Source: Acidobacteriota bacterium (GTDB lineage: Bacteria > Acidobacteriota > Terriglobia > Acidiferrales > UBA7541). From it: a DNA stretch of 6,522 nt. Made by a program: the position numbers and the translations under genes. The stretch lies in contig PMOV01000115.1 of assembly GCA_003161195.1 (NCBI GenBank), positions 5,379-11,900 of the forward strand, read 5' to 3'. Of this stretch, positions 1 to 5,430 are shown piece after piece. The notes below the pieces were generated by a model. That model made no database searches. It had not been told where the DNA came from and was given only the letters and a program-made list of their open reading frames with translations. Within the stretch, counting starts at the first letter, position 1. The number at the start of each line of letters is the position of its first letter.

Positions 1-794
1 TCGCGCTGCTTTCGTACGTATTGGAAGTGTTTGGCGAGCACACGCTGAACGCGCTGGAAATGTTGGGGCTTCTGGGCATTTCCATCGCTCTGCTGGCGGG
101 CTATGGGTTTCACGCAACGAGAAGCACGCATCCACTGTTGCGTCTCGCGTTATTTCGCATTCGCACGTTTCGCGCGGCGGTGGCCGGCAGCTTTGTGACG
201 CGGCTGGGCATTGGGGGCATTCCGTTTCTCTTTCCACTGCTGTATCAAGTGGGCCTGGGATTCACACCGATTCAGTCCGGGTTGCTGATGATTCCGCAGG
301 CCATCGCGTCCATGAGCTTGAAGCCGGCGATGCCGCGGATTCTGGCGCGCTTTGGCTACCGCGCGGTGCTCATAACGAACACCTTGCTCATGGGCCTGCA
401 GATTTTGCTTTTCGCAACCATCGGCAAGGCCACACCGGTGTGGCTGATCGTCATCGAGGTGTTCTTTTTCGGGTTCTTCACGTCCTTGCAATATACGAGC
501 ATGAACACGCTGGTGTACGCCGACGTGGACGAAGAACAGGCGAGCAGCGCGAGTTCGATTGCCAGCACTGCGCAACAGATGGCCGTCAGTTTCGGCGTGG
601 CCGCGGCGTCGCTAGTGACCGCGTTTTTCATTGCCGATCGTCATACGTCCAGCGCCCCGCAATTCATTCATGGCATCCATCGCGCATTTTTTGTGCTGGG
701 TGGAATGACCATCGTGTCCACCCTCGTTTTCGGTGAATTGAAACGAGGGGACGGCGAGGCGGTGAGCCAGCGTACGGGGTTGCACGGCGCGTAG
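1..794 (+). CDS. MFS exporter, DHA2 (EmrB/QacA-like) family, C-terminal part, 5' end outside window
   Basis: The reading frame is open from base 3 to the TAG at 792-794 and has no stop upstream of the TTG at 21, so the gene enters from the left and that TTG is most likely an internal Leu codon. About 263 residues are visible, with roughly seven hydrophobic segments. This fits the second half of a 14-helix proton-driven drug or metabolite exporter of the inner membrane. The stretch GFTPIQSGLLMIP resembles the DHA2 signature in which a G-x-(S/T)-P-x-Q-x-G segment leads into a helix. The later run of small residues, EEQASSASSIASTAQQ, is where these proteins carry a conserved A/S-rich helix start. 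The tail is short and hydrophilic and ends normally, so the 3' end is intact. The gene converges on a MarR-family gene 55 bp away. MarR proteins often control such exporters, but here they are not in one operon. The substrate cannot be told. Confidence 0.85.
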   Translation, partial: ALLSYVLEVFGEHTLNALEMLGLLGISIALLAGYGFHATRSTHPLLRLALFRIRTFRAAVAGSFVTRLGIGGIPFLFPLLYQVGLGFTPIQSGLLMIPQAIASMSLKPAMPRILARFGYRAVLITNTLLMGLQILLFATIGKATPVWLIVIEVFFFGFFTSLQYTSMNTLVYADVDEEQASSASSIASTAQQMAVSFGVAAASLVTAFFIADRHTSSAPQFIHGIHRAFFVLGGMTIVSTLVFGELKRGDGEAVSQRTGLHGA

Positions 795-849
795 AGCCTG
801 GGGCTTCTTGCGTGTGCGGTTTGCGGACTGATCGCGCGACGTCTTGGGA

Positions 850-1299
850 TCATCGGGAGAGTGCACGCAAATTGTTGCGGAAGCGGTCTGCATCGCCATC
901 GTGCAGAAGCGCCTCGACCGCGGTGTGATTCGCCCTCCAGATTGGAACGGCGCGTACGAGCAACTTTCGCCCCTTGGCCGTCAGGGTCATGCGACGGGCG
1001 CGACCGTCCGCGGGGTCTGCCGTGACCTTGACCAGACTTCGGCGCCGCAATGCCTTGAGAACGGCCGTCAGGGTGGTCCGGTCCATTCCGAGCAGGGACG
1101 CAACGGCGGCCATGCCTGGTGGTTCCGGACGGTTCAGGGACATCATCAGCGAGAATTGCCCGTTGGTCAGGCCAAGGGGGCGCATGGCATCGTCGAAGCG
1201 CCGCGCCAGGGCCCTGGCGGCTCGCTGCACATGAAGACAGAGGCAAGAGTCGCGGACTTCGAGCGTGGTCTCAAAGCTGGGCTTCGCAACGGTGGCCAT
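850..1299 (-). CDS. MarR-family winged-helix transcriptional regulator
   Basis: The product has 149 residues, the usual MarR length. It should bind DNA as a dimer and repress its own and a neighbouring promoter until a ligand or oxidant is sensed. The helix-turn-helix lies at about residues 64-90 (AAVASLLGMDRTTLTAVLKA). The wing is at about 95-110, with DPADGRARR followed by LTAKG, the typical D-x-R-(G/A)-R-x-x-x-LT pattern of the family. Dimer helices flank both ends. Two cysteines sit in the first helix (C19 and C21, DSCLCLHVQRAAR), a possible redox-sensing position that is not proven. No Shine-Dalgarno precedes the ATG, and the -10-like box ends only six bases before it, so a leaderless mRNA is likely. 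The gene is divergent from a secreted-protein gene and convergent with the MFS exporter, so either could be its target. The family call is firm; the ligand is unknown. Confidence 0.92.
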   Translation of the reverse strand: MATVAKPSFETTLEVRDSCLCLHVQRAARALARRFDDAMRPLGLTNGQFSLMMSLNRPEPPGMAAVASLLGMDRTTLTAVLKALRRRSLVKVTADPADGRARRMTLTAKGRKLLVRAVPIWRANHTAVEALLHDGDADRFRNNLRALSR

Positions 1300-1305
1300 A
1301 GACAG

Positions 1306-1334
1306 ATAGTATGGATATCAACGTGTGTTGCCAA
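1306..1334 (-). promoter_or_regulatory. Probable sigma70-type promoter of the MarR gene (leaderless)
   Basis: On the minus strand TTGGCA (1334-1329, 5 of 6 to TTGACA) is followed by a 17-bp spacer and TACTAT (1311-1306, 4 of 6 to TATAAT). The expected start point, about seven bases on, falls at or next to the A of the marR ATG at 1299. The spacer contains one copy of the palindromic operator, which fits autorepression. Assigned by eye; no experimental support. Confidence 0.55.
1312..1321. promoter_or_regulatory. Putative MarR operator, copy 1 (imperfect)
   Basis: TGGATATCAA differs by one base from the perfect palindrome TTGATATCAA found at 1355-1364. It lies between the -35 and -10 boxes of the marR promoter, where a bound dimer would block RNA polymerase. 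Extended as GATATCAAC (1314-1322), it is the exact inverse of GTTGATATC (1354-1362). Its role as the binding site of the adjacent regulator is inferred from position and symmetry. Confidence 0.5.
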
Positions 1335-1354
1335 GAGGTCGCGGCGATGGTAGG

Positions 1355-1364
1355 TTGATATCAA
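1355..1364. promoter_or_regulatory. Putative MarR operator, copy 2 (perfect palindrome)
   Basis: TTGATATCAA is a perfect 10-bp palindrome. Its centre is 43 bp, about four helical turns, from copy 1, so two dimers would sit on the same DNA face. It overlaps a TTGATA -35-like box facing the secreted-protein gene. Size and symmetry fit MarR-family operators, but the binding protein is inferred. Confidence 0.55.
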
Positions 1365-1384
1365 TATATTCCCCCGAATGTAAG
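1355..1384 (+). promoter_or_regulatory. Possible promoter of the secreted-protein gene
   Basis: TTGATA (1355-1360, 5 of 6 to TTGACA), an 18-bp spacer, then TGTAAG (1379-1384, 4 of 6 to TATAAT). This would give a leader of roughly 40 nt before the ATG at 1429. The -35 box is inside operator copy 2. TATATT at 1365-1370 is a better -10 by itself but has no -35 at the right distance. The assignment is weak. Confidence 0.35.
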
Positions 1385-1428
1385 GTCATCGCGTACCGAT
1401 GCGCTGGTCTTCATGGGCAGGAGAAATT

Positions 1429-2151
1429 ATGGAACGAAAAAGGGTGAGGACGGGCGCAGTAAGCAGCATTGCCGTGGTCGCAATGCTGGCCGCGGCATGG
1501 CCCGCGCCAGCGCAAAACGCCAAGACCGCCTATCCGGCCATGGCTCCGCTCGAGCAATACCTTATGCCGGATCGCAACGAAGAGATCAACCTGGCGCGCA
1601 GCGCTGCGCCGGACTCTATCTCCGGCGCGGCTGAAGTTCTGGTTCTCGGCAAAGCGGGCTATGAGACTGCCGTTCCGGGGAAGAACGGTTTCGTATGCCT
1701 GGTGGAACGGTCTTGGACGGCCGGAATCAACGATCCGGATTTTTGGAATCCCAAAACGCGCGGTCCGCTGTGCCTCAATCCTGCGGCGGTGCGGACCTAC
1801 CTTCCGCGCACGATCAAAAAGACCGAGTTGGTCATCGCCGGGCGGACGAAAGCGCAGATCTTCGAGGCGGTCGCCGCAGCCATCGATAAGAAGGAACTGC
1901 CGGCGCCGGAGCCCGGCGCGATGTCCTATATGCTCTCGAAGCAAGGCTATTTGGGCGACCAAGCCGGCGGACCGTGGCTTCCGCACCTGATGTTTTTTAC
2001 TCCCGAAACCGATTCCAAGGCGTGGGGCGCGGATCTTCCCGGGTCGCCGATAATCACGTTTCAAAATCCGGAGGAGCGCCTGACCGTTTTTCTGATTCCC
2101 GTACGCCGCTGGTCGGATGGCACGCCCGGTCCCCCTCCGGCTGCGCAGTAG
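1429..2151 (+). CDS. Secreted or periplasmic protein of unknown function
   Basis: I do not recognise the family. The ATG at 1429 is chosen because AGGAG (1419-1423) stands five bases before it. An in-frame ATG at 1399 would add ten residues and has no such site. The 240-residue product begins with a classical signal peptide: the positive start MERKRVR, a hydrophobic core at about 11-24, and an A-x-A type site at APA (26-28). It is therefore probably exported through Sec. The mature part has two cysteines (C90 in GFVCLVERSW, C115 in RGPLCLNP) that could form a disulfide. It is rich in aromatic and proline residues and ends in a Pro-rich tail, with no further membrane segment. Only the divergent MarR gene shares its control region, so MarR-type repression is likely. 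A longer minus-strand frame across the same bases is Arg-rich and judged a shadow. Confidence 0.7.
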   Translation: MERKRVRTGAVSSIAVVAMLAAAWPAPAQNAKTAYPAMAPLEQYLMPDRNEEINLARSAAPDSISGAAEVLVLGKAGYETAVPGKNGFVCLVERSWTAGINDPDFWNPKTRGPLCLNPAAVRTYLPRTIKKTELVIAGRTKAQIFEAVAAAIDKKELPAPEPGAMSYMLSKQGYLGDQAGGPWLPHLMFFTPETDSKAWGADLPGSPIITFQNPEERLTVFLIPVRRWSDGTPGPPPAAQ

Positions 2152-2176
2152 CGTTCGATCTCGAGCGGGCCGCGGT

Positions 2177-2200
2177 CCTTGCAAGAACCCCTTGCAAGAA
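2177..2200. repeat. Short tandem direct repeat, 11 bp, period 13
   Basis: CCTTGCAAGAA occurs at 2177-2187 and again at 2190-2200. Each copy contains the 8-bp palindrome CTTGCAAG. The pair starts about 25 bp past the stop of the secreted-protein gene. Its role is unknown. A paired protein-binding site or slippage-derived duplication are both possible. Confidence 0.6.
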
Positions 2201-2256
2201 GAAGAACCGTCCGAGCCGAGCGCAGGAGGGCTGCTGGAGTTTGCCGTTTTGTTTTT

Positions 2257-2288
2257 TTGCATCGCGCTGCACAAAAAGAGCGATGCAA
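2257..2288. repeat. Perfect 9-bp inverted repeat (hairpin)
   Basis: TTGCATCGC (2257-2265) pairs perfectly with GCGATGCAA (2280-2288) around a 14-nt loop. A run of T residues (2252-2258) precedes it on the plus strand and only a short T run follows, so it lacks the order expected of a canonical terminator on either strand. It may still mark the 3' region of the upstream gene. Confidence 0.55.
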
Positions 2289-2322
2289 CAGCTTTTACCA
2301 CGTATGCCCAACACCCCGGGCT

Positions 2323-2371
2323 AGAGCAGGAGGTCGACGGAGTCGAGGTAATTCCGGCCGCCTCCTGTTCT
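2323..2371 (+). repeat. Long structured inverted repeat upstream of the tRNA-like sequence
   Basis: AGAGCAGGAGG (2323-2333) pairs with CCTCCTGTTCT (2361-2371) over 11 positions, one of them a G-U pair if read on the plus strand (it would be C-A on the minus). Inside, TCGAC (2334-2338) and GTCGA (2342-2346) form a small hairpin with a GGA loop. It ends nine bases before the tRNA-Leu-like sequence. No known RNA family is recognised. Confidence 0.45.
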
Positions 2372-2379
2372 CCTAAGGA

Positions 2380-2473
2380 TCCCGCAGGTCCTGATAATTA
2401 GGCTAAGACGCGCTAGATTCAGGTTCCAGTGGCCGCACGGCTCGTGGAGGTGCGAGTCCTCTTCCGGGCACCA
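2380..2473 (+). pseudogene. Decayed tRNA-Leu(CAG)-like sequence with encoded CCA
   Basis: The 3' two thirds read as a class II leucine tRNA. The anticodon arm is CTAGA / loop TTCAGGT / TCCAG (2413-2429) with anticodon CAG at 2420-2422. A long variable arm has GGCC/GGCT stem strands (2431-2442). The T arm is GGAGG / TGCGAGT / CCTCT (2446-2462). The acceptor strand TCCGGGC (2463-2469), discriminator A and CCA (2471-2473) follow. Defects are clear. The anticodon stem has an A-C mismatch, and the T loop has G in place of the invariant second T. The 5' acceptor strand TCCCGCA (2380-2386) pairs at only five of seven positions. The D stem is lost and the D loop appears expanded around AATTAGGC. A T-rich tract follows. 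The 5' limit is approximate. It is either a decayed tRNA gene or a displaced 3' fragment left by integration; a functional tRNA is unlikely. Confidence 0.6.
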
Positions 2474-2537
2474 ATTTTGTTTTAAGAGTTTTGCTTCGTG
2501 TTGGTTTTGAAGCTTTCTGCTCCGGTAATCCCGACAA

Positions 2538-2566
2538 CGCAAGAACGAAAATCTACCGTTCCTGCG
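2538..2566 (-). terminator. Hairpin just after the cytochrome stop; possible operon 3' end
   Basis: Read on the minus strand, CGCAGGAACG (2566-2557) pairs with CGTTCTTGCG (2547-2538) around a 9-nt loop, a 10-bp stem with one G-U pair. The stem begins seven bases past the TGA of the cytochrome gene. On the opposite strand the wobble becomes an A-C mismatch, so the structure suits the operon transcript. Only TTGTCGG follows, without a U tract, so it may be a processing or stabilising hairpin rather than a classic intrinsic terminator. Confidence 0.45.
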
Positions 2567-2572
2567 CCGGAC

Positions 2573-3187
2573 TCACTGAGGGCATGCGGCCCCGCCATCG
2601 ATCCAGATCCTCATTTGCTTTGCGGTTTCCTCTCGCGTAAGCGGTGGCAGGGTCCTGCCGTCGCCGGGGTTCCATCCCCATCCGACCAGACCATCGTGGG
2701 CGACGTGATCGTAGAGTTGTTCCAGAGTGCGGTTGCCGTTTTCTTTGGGATTTTTGATTTGACGGCAGAGATCGGGGGCGGAGCGCCCAACGAAAACCAT
2801 TTTCTGTCTCGGATTGGGGAGAGACCACCTGGGGTTTCCCGGCGGCATATGATCGCCGGGTAGATTGGCGGCTTGGTGGCAAGTGTCACAGCGCATGGCG
2901 CTGACACCGTGGCCGTCTTTGCCGCGCTTCACATTTTGCATGTGGACGTGACTGTCGTCGCCCTGGAGGGGAGCGTCACCCGCCGGGTGACAGTTTTGGC
3001 AGCGCGGAGAAGTGAAGACACGATAGACCTGCAAAAACGCCTGACTCGAGGCCGCGGTGTCGGGCCTGGGAGCCTTGGGCGCGGCATAGAGGCTAGAGAC
3101 GAGACCCATGGCCAAAAGCGAAACGCAGAACGAGACGAGCGCTGCGACTACGGCACCGGATGGTTTGTTTGCCCGGTTGCGCGTCAT
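2573..3187 (-). CDS. Exported c-type cytochrome of the molybdenum hydroxylase (isoquinoline 1-oxidoreductase-associated subunit)
   Basis: The product has 204 residues. A Sec-type signal or anchor occupies about residues 11-36 (hydrophobic 11-34, then LYAAPK). Two CxxCH heme c motifs follow: CQNCH at 63-67 and CDTCH at 100-104, close together. The intervening and following stretches are rich in His and Met (H78, H80, H82, M83, H113, M114, M130), which could supply the second axial ligands. Extra cysteines at 141 and 202 might form a disulfide. The gene is third in the operon, and its ATG overlaps the stop of the large subunit by 4 nt, so translation is probably coupled. A small cytochrome of this kind commonly accompanies IorAB-type hydroxylases and would take electrons from the small-subunit 2Fe-2S clusters to the respiratory chain in the periplasm. 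That role is inferred from position and motifs. Confidence 0.88.
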   Translation of the reverse strand: MTRNRANKPSGAVVAALVSFCVSLLAMGLVSSLYAAPKAPRPDTAASSQAFLQVYRVFTSPRCQNCHPAGDAPLQGDDSHVHMQNVKRGKDGHGVSAMRCDTCHQAANLPGDHMPPGNPRWSLPNPRQKMVFVGRSAPDLCRQIKNPKENGNRTLEQLYDHVAHDGLVGWGWNPGDGRTLPPLTREETAKQMRIWIDGGAACPQ

Positions 3188-5430
3188 GATTTCACCCCGC
3201 TGGTTGCGGCTAATTCCCTGGCGCGGATGGGAAGACGCCGGACGCGCTTGCCAGTGGCGGCGAAAATTGCGTTCGTCAGGGCTGGAGCCACCGGAGGAAC
3301 GCTCGGTTCGCCGACGCCCGTCGGACTCTCTTCGCTGGGCATGATGTGAACTTCAATTTGCGGCGTCTCGAAGATGCGCATCATGGGGTAGTCGTAAAAA
3401 TTATGCTGTTGCACGCGGCCATCTTTTAGGGTGATTTCCGTCTTTAACGCGGCGGTGAGCCCGAAGATGATACCACCCTCCATTTGCGCGGTTACGATGT
3501 CTGGATTGATTACGCGGCCGCAATCCACCGCGCAAACGACGCGATGGACGCGAACAGCGCCATCCTTTTCGACGCTGGCCTCGACAATCTGCGCGACATA
3601 GGTGTCAAAAGAAAAATGCGTGGCGATGCCGCGGCCGTGTCCAGCAGGCAGAGGCTGGCCCCAGTTGCCTTTTTCCGCAACCAAATCGAGCAGCGCCAGC
3701 ATGCGCGGTTGTTTTGCCAGCAGCGCGCGGCGCAATTGGTACGGATCTTTGCCGCCGGCGTGCGCCATTTCGTCAAAGAAGCCTTCGACGGAGAATCCCG
3801 TATGGGAATGGCCGACCGAGCGCCACCATTGTACCGGCACGCCGATTTTTGGCGAGTGCAAGTCCACTTGCAGATTCGGGATGCCGTAAAGAAGGTCCGC
3901 GGCGCCTTCGACCGAGGCCGCGTCGATCCCGTCTTTAATGCCGAAGGATTCGAACAGCGTTCCAGCCATGATGGATTGGCCGACGATGGTGTGGGTCCAG
4001 GCAACGGGGTGGCCTTGGGCATCGAGGCCGGCAGAGAAGCGGTCGTGCCACATCGGGCGATACCAGCCGCCGGCGAGATCGTCTTCGCGGGTCCAAACAA
4101 CCTTTACGGGAGCTTTGGCGATTTTGGCCACATTCACGGCTTCAATGATGAAGTCCGACGCAGGATTGGCGCGGCGCCCGAAGCCGCCGCCGAGAAGTGT
4201 GGTATTAATTTTTACTTTGTCCGGCGGAAGTCCCGCAGTTTTTGCGGCCTGCATGCGGTCGACGGTCTGAAATTGCGTGCCAGTCCAGAGTTCGCAACTG
4301 TCCGGGCGAAGATCGACGACGCAATTCAGCGGCTCCATCATGGCGTGCGCCAGATAGGGGACGTCATATTCCGCGGTGATGACTTTGGCAGCGCCTGCGA
4401 GTGCCGCGGTGGCGTCGCCTTCTTTTTTCGCGATGATGCCGGGGGTAGCGGACTGTTTGGAGAAGTCGGCGAGCATTTGTTCGGTGGAGAGAATGGCGTT
4501 GGGGCCATCTTCCCAGGAGACCTGGAGTTTTTCGCGAGCTTGTTTCGCCGACCAGAAACTCTTCGCGACGATGGCGACGCCTTCCGGAATTTGTTCAATG
4601 GCGAGAACGTCGCGAATTGTGCGGGCCTCGGTGGCATCCACGGATTTAACCTTTCCGCCGAAGACGGGAGGCCGGGCGACCACGGCGTAAACCATGTTGG
4701 GAAGTGTTACGTCGAGGCCAAACTGCGCGGTGCCATTGGTCTTTTCTTTGGTGTCAACGCGATGCTTGGGTTTGCCGATCAGCGTGAACTGCTTGGGATC
4801 TTTCAGCGGCACGTCGGCGGGTGGACTGAGTTGGGCGGCCTCCATGGTGAGCGAGCCATAGGTTGCTTTCTTCCCGGTGGGCGCGTGAACTACTACGCCG
4901 TTGAGGGCCTGGCAGCTGGAGGGTTCAACGTTCCACTGTTTCGCCGCCGCTTGCACCAACATAACGCGGGCCATCGCGCCCATTTTGCGAAGGCGCTGCC
5001 ACTCGGAGGGCGTGGAGGAGCTGCCCCCGGTCATTTGGACTCCATAGACGGTATGGTTGTACGCGGGATCGACGGGCGCGGATTCCACCCTTACTTTCGA
5101 CCAATCCGCTTGCAATTCTTCGTTCAAGACCATGGCGAGACTGGTGTAAATACCCTGACCCATTTCGGAGTGGGCGGAGATTACCGTGACCGTATCATCC
5201 GGGGCGATACGCACGAAAGCGTTGGGTGCGAAGAATTTGGCGTCCGCCGCATCACGCCGCGCCGCGGCAGTGAGAAGTTCCGGTACAAATCCTGCGATGC
5301 AAAGTCCCGCGCCGGCGGCGGCAGTAGTCTTCAGGAAGGAACGCCGCGCCGTACGCGATGCTGCTTTGCCGACAGCTTCCAGCAAGTGCAAATCCGGATG
5401 TACTTGGCGCGGGTCTGCGGGGCGGTTCAT
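3184..5430 (-). CDS. iorB: Molybdopterin-binding large subunit, isoquinoline 1-oxidoreductase (IorB)-like, xanthine oxidase superfamily
   Basis: At 748 residues it is near the usual length for IorB-type large subunits. It hydroxylates a carbon next to nitrogen in N-heterocycles or oxidises an aldehyde, using water-derived oxygen at a molybdenum-molybdopterin (probably cytosine dinucleotide) centre. A twin-arginine signal is visible at residues 29-34 (RRSFLK), followed by a hydrophobic stretch at about 37-54. Export of the folded enzyme to the periplasm is therefore expected. Cofactor- and active-site-type motifs include SEMGQGIYT (88-96), AHAMMEP (361-367), GGGFGRR (414-420), VQWWRSVG (533-540), DCGRVINPD (636-644) and GVGEP (705-709). 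E708 in the last is the expected catalytic glutamate. The start ATG overlaps the small-subunit stop (ATGA), and AAAGGAA stands upstream. No frame break is seen. The true substrate cannot be read from sequence; the symbol denotes family resemblance only. Confidence 0.92.
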   Translation of the reverse strand: MNRPADPRQVHPDLHLLEAVGKAASRTARRSFLKTTAAAGAGLCIAGFVPELLTAAARRDAADAKFFAPNAFVRIAPDDTVTVISAHSEMGQGIYTSLAMVLNEELQADWSKVRVESAPVDPAYNHTVYGVQMTGGSSSTPSEWQRLRKMGAMARVMLVQAAAKQWNVEPSSCQALNGVVVHAPTGKKATYGSLTMEAAQLSPPADVPLKDPKQFTLIGKPKHRVDTKEKTNGTAQFGLDVTLPNMVYAVVARPPVFGGKVKSVDATEARTIRDVLAIEQIPEGVAIVAKSFWSAKQAREKLQVSWEDGPNAILSTEQMLADFSKQSATPGIIAKKEGDATAALAGAAKVITAEYDVPYLAHAMMEPLNCVVDLRPDSCELWTGTQFQTVDRMQAAKTAGLPPDKVKINTTLLGGGFGRRANPASDFIIEAVNVAKIAKAPVKVVWTREDDLAGGWYRPMWHDRFSAGLDAQGHPVAWTHTIVGQSIMAGTLFESFGIKDGIDAASVEGAADLLYGIPNLQVDLHSPKIGVPVQWWRSVGHSHTGFSVEGFFDEMAHAGGKDPYQLRRALLAKQPRMLALLDLVAEKGNWGQPLPAGHGRGIATHFSFDTYVAQIVEASVEKDGAVRVHRVVCAVDCGRVINPDIVTAQMEGGIIFGLTAALKTEITLKDGRVQQHNFYDYPMMRIFETPQIEVHIMPSEESPTGVGEPSVPPVAPALTNAIFAATGKRVRRLPIRARELAATSGVKS

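Noticed and set aside
794..806. Short hairpin GAGCC-TGG-GGCTT at the MFS stop as a terminator
   Set aside because: Five pairs, one of them G-T, with a 3-nt loop and no T run; too weak to claim.
1365..1370. TATATT as the -10 box of the secreted-protein gene
   Set aside because: Good -10 match, but no -35-like hexamer lies 15-19 bp upstream and no extended -10 TG is present.
1411..2301. Minus-strand open frame of 296 codons opposite the secreted-protein gene
   Set aside because: It is Arg-rich with no domain, signal or ribosome site, while the plus-strand gene has a Shine-Dalgarno and a classical signal peptide.
2380..2473. A functional tRNA-Leu gene
   Set aside because: Mismatches in the acceptor and anticodon stems, loss of the D stem and a changed invariant T-loop base argue against function; reported as a relic instead.
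2498..2863. Plus-strand open frame of 121 codons overlapping the cytochrome gene
   Set aside because: It overlaps a clear di-heme cytochrome in antisense and shows no ribosome site or recognisable protein character.
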